Origin: Vigna angularis
Lineage: Eukaryota; Streptophyta; Magnoliopsida; Fabales; Fabaceae
Assembly: GCF_016808095.1 (NCBI RefSeq)
Contig: NC_068974.1
Location: forward strand, 21,002,825-21,066,824
DNA: 64,000 nt
Direction: 5' to 3'
Shown here in pieces: positions 21,593 to 32,394 of this stretch (position 1 is the stretch's first letter; each line of letters begins with the position of its first letter). The notes below the pieces were generated by a model that was not told where the DNA came from, searched no databases, and saw only the letters and a program-made list of their open reading frames with translations. A program made the translations under genes and the position numbers.

Positions 21593-21989
21593 AAAACCAT
21601 TTTACTTGCATATTTGCATAAGTATGAACGAGGAGCAACAGGAGCAAACACTAGGAGGGTTATGAAGACTATGTATGATCATTGTGTTGCATATGAGGGT
21701 TTTGACTTTTTTTTGTATTTTAGACAATTTATTTACTTTGGAAAATGATACTTTAACAACAACATTTGACAACATTTTGAATTGTTGTTTGGTTAATCTT
21801 ACATTGCTTTTGTACTTTGGTTGGATTGATAGTGATGGATTGCAAAAAAGAAGGTTATAATAAGTAGATTTAATGTTTTGAAAATTGATATCTTTGTTTG
21901 AAAATGGTTTCTTGATGATTTTTTGGTTTGAAAATGAATGGTAGTTGCAATTGCACGCATGGAGCGACACAAAACCGATAGTCGACATT

Positions 21990-22570
21990 AATGGTATACT
22001 ACGACAAATTGATAGGACATGTATCGAGGAGACTCCATTCAAGTGGTGTCTTTATATGAACAACCCAATTGATTTCTACGCTCCTCTGTTCAAGGAAATG
22101 GTTAGACGTTGAGTTGGCCGCAATGAATGTTTTGTTTTGAAGCAAACCATTTACAGTTGACGATGTTTGTATGGGTTTAGGGTTGAATGTTGGTGGTTTA
22201 GATGTCAATTCTGATGATAACTTTTGTGGTGTTGTTTGTCTACAATTTTCTTCAAAGTCATTCACTCTAAAAGATGTCATAAGTAGGATAAAGTTGTTAA
22301 TAGATAATAATGACATGGATGTTGATTGTATGTGTCATTTGTATATTTTAGTTTGTTTTATTGTTTTTTACTTTCCTAGACATTCAAAGGCTATTAGTAA
22401 TATGCCTTTTACAATATTAGATAACATTGATAATTTGTACCAATATAATATTTTATTGTATCATTGATATGTTAAATATCATTATTATATTGTTGGACTT
22501 TGTTTGTAGTAGATTTGATTGTGGAGTAATTGTTTTGAAAATTATGGAGTTGTGGGATGGCATTGAGAAA
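21990..22570 (+). pseudogene. Transposon ORF with Ulp1-type (C48) protease end, N-terminal and C-terminal parts
   Basis: The + strand encodes a degraded protein of the plant transposon family that ends in a Ulp1-like cysteine protease. The readable N-terminal part includes YMNNPIDFYAPLFKEMV, then DDVCMGLGLNVGGLDV, then MPFTILDNIDNLYQYN (about 22040-22440). After a probable intron (acceptor TTTGTAG at about 22510) comes DCGVIVLKIMELWDG (about 22518-22562), which carries the DCG motif of the Ulp1 catalytic cysteine. The segment normally between these two parts is missing here and is found inverted at 22590-23335. Stops and frameshifts are present, so it is not functional. Confidence 0.6.
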
Positions 22571-22589
22571 TAAGAAGGAAACACAATGC

Positions 22590-23335
22590 GCACTTACACT
22601 TCCTTGCCATCAACATATTGAAAACGTTCACCATCAACATCAACATCACATGTACCACCCTCTTCAAAAAAATGAGGTTGCTTTCTTTCTTCCTTGACAT
22701 CACCTACCATGGCAGCCAAAGTTCTCAACTCTTGATTCATTTAAACCATTTTTCTTTGGTTGTCTCCAATTATCTTCATCACCCCTTCTTTCCAAGTCAT
22801 CCCAAACTCATGTACACCATCTTCTGGTATTGGCCCTTCATCCAAATGAAGGGTCGCACAGATGATTGGGTTCCCACGGTCCTCCTCCCGCAAAAACCAC
22901 TCCCAACATATCTATAAACATCCAAATATAAGTAATCATTCAAAAACACAAAACAAATCTCATGCCTTACATATCAAATAAATGTACAGAAAAATAACAA
23001 CTAACTTACATCCTTCTTCTTAAACAAGTCTTCTATTTTCTTTGACCGTAACTTAAGCGTAGGCCAATTTATTATTCTTGGGAAAACAATGTGATGTGGA
23101 TCGTTCGCTAAACCCAAACGTTCAACGGTCCAAAGCTAAAAAAACATAAATTAACCAAAACGATAATCATATAATAAACAAATTTCATCCACATTAAAAT
23201 TAAATAAAAATTAAATTTGTTACCTGCAACACTACAATATTGCCACTAAGGCCTAGGGAGTCCTTTATGTCACGTTGCCTTATCATCCTTGACGCATTTC
23301 CTAAACTATTTATCACAAATGTGTGCACAAATGAT
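22590..23335 (-). pseudogene. Middle segment of the same Ulp1-type transposon ORF, inverted
   Basis: Read on the minus strand from about 23335: VHTFVINSLGNA and RQRDIKDSLGLSGNIVVLQ, then a good donor (CAG|GTAACA at about 23224). Next come LWTVERLGLANDPHHIVF and PRIINWPTLKL (about 23130-23000), then EGPIPEDGVHEFGMTWKEG and DVDGERFQYVDGKEV (about 22850-22590). This block continues the protein begun on the + strand at 22040-22440, so its orientation relative to both ends is reversed. At least one in-frame stop (near 22739) is present. Confidence 0.55.
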
Positions 23336-23446
23336 ACGTGTATTATGTCAAAATGTTGTTAAAAAATATTTGTTAACATATCATTACCGGTATAAGAAAA
23401 AGACATTTTGACAAGGATTCTTTTATGACATTTTGACACAACATTG
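23310..23446. repeat. Near-palindromic unit, cluster 2 (left part, truncated)
   Basis: It matches the right arm and next left arm of the units at 18430 and 27565, ending within GACATTTTGACACAACAT where a foreign block begins. The continuation (ACATGTCATTTTCTCATTGG) resumes at about 27565. Confidence 0.65.
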
Positions 23447-24185
23447 AAGTCACAATAAAATAATAGAAAGGGGAGGTTGAATGGTGTTTTGGAATTCTTT
23501 TTGCAACATAGCGTCTGATAAATAAATGTGAATGAGTAGTTAAAGACATTGTTCATAGTAAATGTTTAGAAAGATCTCACAAGAAGCATTGTGTATAGTT
23601 TTAAACTATAGTGATAGAAGGAAGTGTGAGTCTTTTAATAAATAATTTAAGTACCTCATGATTGAATGAAAGTGAGCTGACACATATGTTTTAGTTCACA
23701 TAATCAGCATCTAGTGAATATAAGAAAATATATAGTTTGAACAACTTGTTTAGACATTGCCATTTTATAATAAAAGTAAAAAGGAATTTAATAGAGTAAA
23801 GCAATAGACACAAGATTTGTATATTGGTTCGTTCCAACTGAGTTACGTCCAGTCTCTCCCAAAAACTCTTGAGAGGCATTTATCTTTTTCAAAAATTACA
23901 AGAGTTTAACCAACTCTCGGTTGTGCAGTATTATTCACCTAGAATCCTTAGACTTTCATCTAGTTGAGTTTAACCTACTTCTGGTTGTGTAGTATTCTTC
24001 ACCATTCCTAGTATTCCTAACTTTTGTCTAGTTCAGTTTAAGGCATTCTTGGTTGTGTAATATTCTTCACCACTCCTAGTATCCCTAGACAATCTAAGTA
24101 TCTCATTGATATTGTCTAGTTGAATTTCACCCACTCTTGTTTCCTTAAACAACACGTCTAATCTAAGTATTCTAAACCACTCTTG

Positions 24186-25089
24186 CACTAGTGCAAAAAC
24201 AGCGTATAACGTCATGCGTTTAACGTTCAACTATTGAATAACCAACGTTAAAAATGATCAATGATAGTTTTGTACATAAATACAATTATTAGATGTTGTT
24301 TAGAATTGTAATTCGACGTAAAATGATATAAAACGTCGAATGCTCCAGTGTTAGTCGTCAAAAGATTAGTGAATTCAAAAAAAAATTGAGCGGGAGATTG
24401 AAAATTTATTCACTTTATCTTAACGCGCGAGACCGCCTTCTCTTCTCAAACTTTTCTGGAACGAAGTTTGGCGACCATCATATGTAATCTTTCTTTCATT
24501 TGATACAAATGCATGTTAATTAACTACTTTATGTATGATTTTCGTTTGTTTTGACCGATTATTTTCGTGTTCATGTTCTTCATAGGCGCATTCTGCTTTC
24601 TCTCTTACTAGTGACGACACTTTATTTCGACGAACCCACCTTTTGAAGGTTAGTTTTCGTTTTCGTTTTGAAGAACTTAATTGTTGAACTTGTCTGTTGT
24701 TGTTGTTGTTTGGTTGAACTTGTTTGTTATTGTTGTTTGATTGAACTTGTTTGTTGTTGTTGTTTGATTGAACTTGTTTGTTGTTGGTTATTGTTGTTTT
24801 TTGTTGATACTACACTACACGTTCATAGTTCATGCTTTATAAAATACCAAAAACTAAAATTTGTTGTTTTTGTACTTTTCAGGTATCGTAAAATTGTTAA
24901 AAAGGATCACAATTAATTAAAAAAAACAAAAAAAATTGATTAACATCGAATATTGACAAAATTCGACGTTAATTTGACGTTAATTTTTTTAAATTTGATG
25001 TCAATTTAACGTCTCCCAATATGACGTCGACCTTAAATTCGATGTGAAAGGCCCAAAATATTCGACGTTGTACGCTGTTTGTACTAGTG
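24186..25089. mobile_element. CACTA (En/Spm-type) non-autonomous element
   Basis: 904 bp. The termini CACTAGTGCAAAAACAGCGT and, on the complement, CACTAGTACAAACAGCGT are flanked by the 3-bp duplication TTG (24183-24185 and 25090-25092). Many TTAACGTC/GACGTTAA-type subterminal motifs occur near both ends, as expected for transposase-binding arrays. The interior has no transposase. Confidence 0.93.
24680..24793 (+). repeat. Minisatellite inside the CACTA element
   Basis: About four copies of a roughly 33-bp unit containing TTGAACTTGTTTGTTGTTG. The Cys/Leu-rich ORF over it is a product of the repeat. Confidence 0.8.
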
Positions 25090-27564
25090 TTGGTTTCTAA
25101 GTATTATAGCCACTTATGGCACCTGAGTATTCTAGGCACTCATGGCATCTGAATATCCTAGTCACTCCTAACACAGGAGTATTCTAGCCACTCTTGGCAT
25201 CCGAGTATTTTAGCCACTCCTGACATCCCTAGACAATCCTGGTATCTACCTAATACACTGTCTAATTGAGCATCACCCACTCCTAGTTGTAAGTGTTTTA
25301 GTTCTCTCCAGAACATGCAACAAATTCACTATAGGATATTACAAGGTACAAATGTTTAACTCTAGAGAGGATATGTTTACAATTATAATTTGACACTTGT
25401 AAAGCTACATACTTAATTTAACTCTCCTAGAGAGGATAAATATAATGAAGTGCAGTCTTTTAACTTGGAGGTTGCTTACTTTACTGAAGAGCATTAGACG
25501 ATGAAAGTGTGGAGAGAAATTTTTTTTATCTACAATCTTCATACTTGTGTTTGCTCTTTTTCTCTTCTCTTTAGTAAGGTTATTCCTTTTATTAGAGAAG
25601 CATCAAATGTAAGTGTGAAAAGGAGTAAAACGAATACTTGCTCTTTTTATCTTCTCATCTCCTCTTCAATGAAGTTGTGTCCTTTGAGTGAAGAGTTGCA
25701 TATGAGCAGGCTTTGAATTTCAACATTGTTGATCATTAAGCTAAATTTTGATTTATATACTCATTCTTTTCTCTATTCCCTTTGGATGGAAGAGCTTCAG
25801 ATGATGTGTATGATCTTAGTGAGCAATAACATGAATGTTCAATGCATACTCTCTTTCTTTTCTTTTCACTATGCTCTCAATTTCATTTTTCTTTATTTCA
25901 TTTCAACCTCAACTGTTTCAACCTCATTTCTTTTCTCTCTCTCTCTTCTTCATCCAATCTTAGGCATAATACTTTATCGCTCTCTTTTGCTTTTCTTCAT
26001 CTTTCTTCTTTTTCTTTTCTTTTGGAAGCATCAGACATTATAAGCTTGAAGATGAGATGAGATAAAGTCAATGACTAATGATTTTTCTTAAGCTCATTCT
26101 CTCTTTCTCAATCTTTTTCTTCTCTTCCTCTCTTTTTCACCTTTTCTATATTTATGATTTAATCACCCTTCTACATTTTTCTCAAAAAGCAACATTTTTT
26201 CCTTTTTTAGTTGATCTTCTTTATATAGCTCTTTTTGAAGAGAAGACTGTTGGATGTAGAGTTGACCCTTGTGTAGGCTTCTTAGTGCTTTTTGGTAGAA
26301 GGTTACACTCACTTGTCTTGTCATATAAAGGTACAATGCTTTATCATATCTTGATTGAAATACAACTTGTACGATATGTCAGAGTAGAAGTCTGTATAGA
26401 TCATTCCCAGAATGTTCTTTTCTTCTCTCAACATTTTTATCCACGTATGCAGTTGTTCTAATTAACCTATTGTATAATTGTGATTTGCACATTAAATAAG
26501 GACAAAGTATACAAGTAGAATGCCATTTTTACAATACATGCATTAAATGACATTAAATGTTCTGAGCATTTATGAACGTTATCTTGCACTATATGTTCAA
26601 AACATCTTGTCATACATCGTGTCAATAATAAATATATCAGTTGATTATAACATTCAAATAATATTAGACAATATAAAGCATATTTTTATTCATTGTGAAG
26701 TATTAGACACTTATAAATGAAAAGTAATTTGATACATAGAGATTGACGCGCTTTTCATGAAACGATATTATCCATAAGACATTTTTAATTGATTGCAAGT
26801 TTGAGATCATGTCTTTATTGTTCAAAGAAAATATTCATTAGACGATATTTTTGCTTTAGCTCTCTCTCTTCTTGTAGCACTGATTAATTGTGAGACATCA
26901 AGCTTTAGTATTACATCTTTTCTCAAGGGTGGAGTGTCATCCTTAGGACTTAAAGGTATATCCTTTTGTTTTGCTTTTAGACGATACCGGTTGTAAAACG
27001 TGTTTTACTTGATAGATTTTTATGCTTATTGTTTTACAAGATTCACTCAGACACTTTTATACTCATCACTTTGTGTATACATCTTTAAGCATAGTGTCTT
27101 GACAAATATATGCAGGTTTTTGCTACTGATGAGACGCTTCTTCTCAAGAACACGTCATATTATTTTAGCTTATCTCTTTCGTTGTTCAGCATTTAGATGC
27201 TTCGGTGTAGCTTTAGATATAAACCTTTGATTTTCATTCTGATTTGGCTTGACGCTTAGATGTTTCTAATCTTTATACGTTTTTCTCTCTAGCTTTCTTT
27301 TCTAGTTAAGCGGACATCTACATTGTTCATTTGATGGATACTTAGATGATTCTATGTTGTTCATCATCTAGTTTTTCGACACTTTCTCTTATGACCACTC
27401 GAGAATGTGATTTTATTCTCTATGTGATATATCTATGTTCTTTCCTTTTTCTTAGACATTTGATTTCCCAAGGTTATTTCATTTAATATTGTTTGTTAAA
27501 CTTCAAAACCAGAGATGTTTTAGACAATCCAGTCTCTCTCTAGATGATATTGTCTAAATAAGCA

Positions 27565-28035
27565 TACATGTCATTTTCTCATTGGTTCATTTTTTATTTG
27601 TTATTGTGCTAACGTACTTTATACTCAATGAGAAAATGATACATGTGTTTTGTCAAAATGTTGTCAAAAATTTGTGTTAACATATCATTACCTGTATAAA
27701 AAGTAGATATTTTGACACAAATTATTTTACGACATTTTGACCTAGCATACGTGTCATTTTCTCATAGTTCGTTATTTGTTTGTTATTGTGATGACATACT
27801 CTAAACCCAACGAGGAAATGACATGTGTGATGCGTCAAAATGTTATCAAAAAATTTGTATAACATCAATATTTAGACACAAATTTTTGGACAATATTTTA
27901 CATAGCACACATGTTATTTTTTCATTGGTTCATTATTTATTTGTTATTATGCTGACGTACTTTAAACCCAGTGTGAAAATAACATTTGTGCTGTATCAAA
28001 ATGTTGTAAAAAAATCTGTAGTACCATGTCATTAC
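27565..28035. repeat. Tandem near-palindromic units, cluster 3
   Basis: About 2.5 units continue the one truncated at 23446. Each pairs CATGTCATTTTCTCATTGG with its complement about 60 bp later and is bordered by TTGACA-rich arms and a CATTACC(G/T)GTATAA spacer. Confidence 0.75.
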
Positions 28036-28421
28036 CCTTAAGTATATAAAGAGCCAGCCACCATTTATCACCTTATGCAAATAATCTTATCAAAACAAAA
28101 ATGGGTAAAGCAACAAAATTTATCGCATAAGAATGTAGCCAACTGTGAACAATCTTATTGTAAAATTATTAAATTTTTTGTTGAAGACAAGAATAAGTTT
28201 CAGGAACAAGTACAAAATTTGTTACCCAAAACCCTGTACATAACTAAATATTCCATAAAAGAATTGTTATAGCATCACTAAGATATGAAACTCCATATAG
28301 TAATTTATGGAACAATGACCTTTAAAACAATGATAAGGGACACATGGCCCTGGAAATCAACTTAAACATCTGTCAGCAACATATTTCTACCCCAAGTACA
28401 ATATTCCCTCTCTGCATGTAA

Positions 28422-30119
28422 TCAATGCCATGCTGAAGCTGAAATCAAATTTCTGTCCTTCCATCCCAACAACATGGCCCCATCCTTCTCCACAAGATTA
28501 TAATGTTCTGAATAGCACCTAAGCAGGCTCCTTATGACAGAATTAACGTATGAACTCAAAGGATATTGAGAAAATCCAGCCATTGTGAACCTAGACTTCC
28601 ACTTACCTAATAGTTCATGTCTCTCTACCCTTTCCTTCCCTTCACAAGCAACAATATTGACAATATCCCGTGCCAGACAATGTTGTTCCACATTAATCCG
28701 ATCCTTGCTCTTTCTTGCAAGAGACACATCAATGGACTCAAAAATTGCCAAGTAGTAATCCAAGGTTTCTATAAACCTGTTGAAGAAAGGAGTGGTATTA
28801 GTGTTCGACTCTTGCTCAATCAACGTAGTTACCTTGGGAGAAAGTGATTTTACCAATCTCAAAAGTCCATCCCTTGGATTATTCATATCCACACTCTCAT
28901 CAGCCGTGTGATGGAGTTGCAAAGGGAAATTCACAGCCAAAGCTTCACCAGGCCTAATGTCAAGCATGTCTTTTGTCACATATGGAGCTAAAACAGGCAC
29001 ACTGTGGAACTCTACTGGGATGTTAAATGTCTGAGATATTTCAGCCAACCTTTTTCCAACGGCTTCTAATCCATCACCACGAACATATTTAGAAAGGGGG
29101 TCATCAATCCCTGTGATCCGTACATGAGGAGCTCCACCAGGTCTTGCAGCAAGAGCTTGAAGAAGTGTCATCCATTGAATTCCCTGACCAATCTGAAAGT
29201 CTATGATATGAATGTGGTCCTCATCTCTACAAGCTTCAGCAATGGCGCCATTGGCAGCCATGTAACCAAATTTTAAGTAGGGACATATTTCATACAGTAG
29301 CTGAATGTAAGAGAGCAAGTCTTTTCCTTCAGGTTCTCTGCATCTAAGTGCACGGTAGATGTTATTCCCTGATGCCCCCTTCCTTGCAACAAGTCCTTCC
29401 ACCAAATAAGCACCAAGGCGCTGGATTGGCTCCCCAGTTATAGACACAACACTTCTAGCCTTCTCTATCAGTCGATCAAAATCTTTCATGTTGTTTTCAG
29501 ACAAGGCTTTGGCTGATACAATCAGCAATTCTTTCAAATTGGTTGATGGGAATCCTTGTAGTGATACTTCCTCAGTTGATTTGTGACGCTTACCTACTCG
29601 TGCAACATCACTTGGCTGCCCCTCATGGCTCCAGGATCTATTTCTCTGGGCAGATGTTGTAGGCCTTCTGTTAACACCCAAAGAAGTGCTTGATGTGGTG
29701 ACTTGATCATCACCATCAGGTGCCATCAAAGCAGTTTCTAATTCCAGCAATGCATACCTGGTTTCATGATCATAACCTATATCCTGTGGAAAAAAGCATC
29801 TAGTAGATAGATGCTTACCGTCTTGGAGATGGTCCACAGATGAGACTGGCCTATACAAATAATGATTGGTTTCCTGCAAAGGGTTTACACCAGAGTGAAT
29901 TTCCCCAGCGGTGTGCTGTTCCTGGCCGTCACTTAGCGCAGAAGAAAGGGTATCAGAATCAAAATGGGTAGAAAGGGCCGAATTAGGAGAGTGTTCTATG
30001 TCGTGTTTCAAGGATCCAAGCAACCTGTTGGGTATTGCTGAAATAGGAATATGAGATGATGTGCAAGGAGTTCCTGCCGAACTAGTCACACCGACACTTG
30101 AAAACTCATTCAAGTCCAT
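28422..30119 (-). CDS. GRAS-family transcription factor, PAT1 branch
   Basis: 565 codons from ATG 30119 (MDLNEFSSVGV) to the stop at 28422, with no intron in the coding region. The in-frame upstream codons lack an ATG. A Ser/Thr-rich disordered N-terminus contains PNRLLGSLKHDIEHSPNS and ALLELETALMAPD, typical of PAT1-type proteins, then a basic patch GKRHK (about 176-180). The GRAS domain runs from about 195 to the end: LHRI (LKELLIVSAKALSE), VHIID variant IHIIDFQIGQG (303-313), LHRII (about 335-370), PFYRE region (PGEALAVNFPLQLHH) and SAW ending SASAWH. GRAS proteins act in the nucleus; the PAT1 branch is linked to phytochrome A and stress signalling in other plants. All signature motifs are complete, so it is probably functional. 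It is the only intact host gene here and lies in a gap between transposon blocks. Confidence 0.95.
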   Translation of the reverse strand: MDLNEFSSVGVTSSAGTPCTSSHIPISAIPNRLLGSLKHDIEHSPNSALSTHFDSDTLSSALSDGQEQHTAGEIHSGVNPLQETNHYLYRPVSSVDHLQDGKHLSTRCFFPQDIGYDHETRYALLELETALMAPDGDDQVTTSSTSLGVNRRPTTSAQRNRSWSHEGQPSDVARVGKRHKSTEEVSLQGFPSTNLKELLIVSAKALSENNMKDFDRLIEKARSVVSITGEPIQRLGAYLVEGLVARKGASGNNIYRALRCREPEGKDLLSYIQLLYEICPYLKFGYMAANGAIAEACRDEDHIHIIDFQIGQGIQWMTLLQALAARPGGAPHVRITGIDDPLSKYVRGDGLEAVGKRLAEISQTFNIPVEFHSVPVLAPYVTKDMLDIRPGEALAVNFPLQLHHTADESVDMNNPRDGLLRLVKSLSPKVTTLIEQESNTNTTPFFNRFIETLDYYLAIFESIDVSLARKSKDRINVEQHCLARDIVNIVACEGKERVERHELLGKWKSRFTMAGFSQYPLSSYVNSVIRSLLRCYSEHYNLVEKDGAMLLGWKDRNLISASAWH

Positions 30120-30137
30120 ACTATGACAAATCAATCA

Positions 30138-31600
30138 GCTAAAAGCAGTTTCCTTGGCAAACTTCTGCTCCCGACTAGTATACCAACACTTACAATAATA
30201 ACAGATAAACCTTGTAAAACAGAGCAGCAATCTGTCAATATTCGCATAAACAAGACAATAAAACTTATTTTTGCCCCAAACAAGTGGAGAAGCGAAATCA
30301 CACATACATACAAGAATTAAATGAACTTGTACGCACGGAAAATATAACGCTAATTAGCAGATGTAAAGCTACAATTCTGGTATTTTGTTATTGAATTCAT
30401 CGCTACTCTTCTCTATTTTTGGAAGATGAGCTTCAAATCTAATTCAATTTGACAAAATATTTGTGAAATGAAGTTTGTAACCATCTACATCTTATAACTT
30501 GACTATCTCCTTAGTCTATGTATCCAACCCACTTCAGCTAGAGATATAACCAAATCATAATATATAACTAGACAAGATCTCACCTTATAGGCTGATTTGT
30601 AAGATTAATGTAAGTTCATTTTATAAAATGGTGTTCCCATTATCGGACATTCCTCCATTTTCTTGTTTGAGATGTTCAGATTTTGGTTTTCGGGAACATG
30701 TTAGGCATGAGGGGACACGTTAGATATCTCAAATCAAGAAAAAATATGGTCATGTACTAATTTAGTGACCAGGAGAAAGACTTACACACCATGAACATAG
30801 AAAAACTCAAGTAGTAAGAGAAAGGAAGCTTATAATAACATCAATAGTAACAACTGCAACGATACCATGTAAGTCACAATTCCTCATTGCTGTCCCAATG
30901 TTTACTTTGCAACCAGGAAAGCCACTAAGCCACGTAACCAAAACTTAAACCTTATTATTTCCTGTTGATGTTATTGTGGAGTTGCCCCACTTCCCGATGC
31001 TGAGTTCATGGAAGCTGGATATACAGTTGTTCATACCATACCAATAAATCCAGAAAAATTCCTCGAAACCCAGAAAAAGAACCTTCGTCTTAATTCAAAA
31101 TCCACTAATCCACCCCGCCCAAACCATTTTATTCAAGCAAAAAATTTAAACCAAATCAAAATCGAAACCTTCAACTTCAACCAAAATTTGCAGCTTTCAG
31201 CAGCAGAAATGATGTTACATCATTCTTCTCAATCAAACAATAACATGCAAAATTCTATTTCTTAATTCAGAAAGCAAGACCCTCAAATCACCAAGCATTA
31301 AGAATCAGCCTTGTATGCAAACAAACACATAACATAGAAAAAGATGCATAAACTGCGAATACAAAAAAAAAACGGTGACCGAGAAAACCAAATTGTCTAG
31401 GAAAGTGAAAAACGTTGGTGTAAGCACTTAGCATACCTTGAAGACCATTAATATTCAACGCGTACCAATAGAAAAGACTTTGATTCAATACACGTGCAGA
31501 GCTAAACTATGCTGAATTTCGCTTCAGTTGATGACATATAATAATATGGTTTTGAAGGAAAACGAAGGCACCATGGAGAAGGAGCTTTTTTAATAACCGC
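30138..31600 (-). promoter_or_regulatory. Leader and promoter region of the GRAS gene, probable 5' UTR intron
   Basis: On the minus strand a strong donor CTTCAAG|GTATGC at 31437/31436 pairs with an acceptor GCTTTTAG ending at 30139, 19 bases before the ATG. This suggests a non-coding first exon (about 31600-31437) and a leader intron of about 1.3 kb. An AT-rich core TATATTTATAC lies near 31634-31643. These are sequence-based inferences without transcript support. Confidence 0.45.
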
Positions 31601-31639
31601 AATATGAGACCGGGAGTGTTCAAACAGGGTATGTATAAA

Positions 31640-32394
31640 TATAGGGGAAGGAAAAGCAGGAGAAAAAGGTGTTGGAAATTACGGCGGAATAAGGGTAACG
31701 GAGGAAAATATTCGTTAGAAATTTTGTGGTTTTGTAACGGACGTTAAGTGGTTTGGGGTTGACTGAAGCGTTGAAAACGCCGACCAGAGCACACGTTTGG
31801 AACTTGGATTTCGAACATTCCTGTCAGCAGCGTAGCTGGCTTTCTTTCGCTTTCTTATGTTTCGGTGAGAGTCTCTAGTACTGAATTGGGATAAAATATG
31901 AATAGTTCAAGATTCATCAAGAGATAGATGAATTCCAATTCTCTTTTAGAAACAATAAAATTTCCTTGGTGGAATATATTCCTTACTACTTTCTCTCCTT
32001 TTACTAATACAGTTAAATATAATTATTATATTTCCTAAATTTTGATATGAAACTAAAATTTATTTATGTCTTAAATTTTAATATATTTTAATTATTAAAT
32101 TTTAAAAATTAATATATTTAGATTCTTAACTTAATAACATTAATTTTTTATGTATTAAATGTTTAATATTTGAGTTAGAACTTCTCAAATGTTAATATTT
32201 CGAACTTTAGTTTGAAACGCTATGTTATATGTAAAAAAATATATTAATATAATTAGGTTACGATTATTACATCTATTCATTTATTTATATATTTTAAAAA
32301 TTTAAATATCAAATTATATAAATTTTTTAAATGTTTATGAATTTTAATTTTCACTGATTAAAAGTATATTTAATCCTTATTAATATATATATAT
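31640..32394. other. AT-rich intergenic, nothing seen
   Basis: The upstream flank of the GRAS gene grades into AT-rich sequence with no ORF. Confidence 0.5.

Larger units (their letters stand above)
23447..27564. mobile_element. About 4.1-kb insertion splitting a palindromic unit; class uncertain
   Basis: Both junctions fall at the same point of the palindromic unit, so this block arrived later. It starts TGAAGTCACAATAAAA with GGGGAGGTTGAATGGTG soon after, and ends AAATAAGCA. The flanks AACAT and TACAT match in 4 of 5 bases, which would suit an LTR-type insertion, but no terminal repeat or coding domain was found. Inside are degenerate short repeats around TATTCTAGCCACTC (25090-25240) and a similar earlier tract (23900-24180), a CACTA element, and a pyrimidine-rich stretch (about 25850-26200). 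No gene was recognised. Confidence 0.45.

Noticed and set aside
25500..26460. ORFs rich in Phe/Leu/Ser suggesting membrane proteins
   Set aside because: Low-complexity pyrimidine-rich sequence; hydrophobicity follows from TTT/CTT/TCT codons.
31008..31265. 85-codon + ORF upstream of the GRAS gene
   Set aside because: Lies in the predicted leader intron, with low-complexity Asn/Gln/Lys content and no homology recognised.
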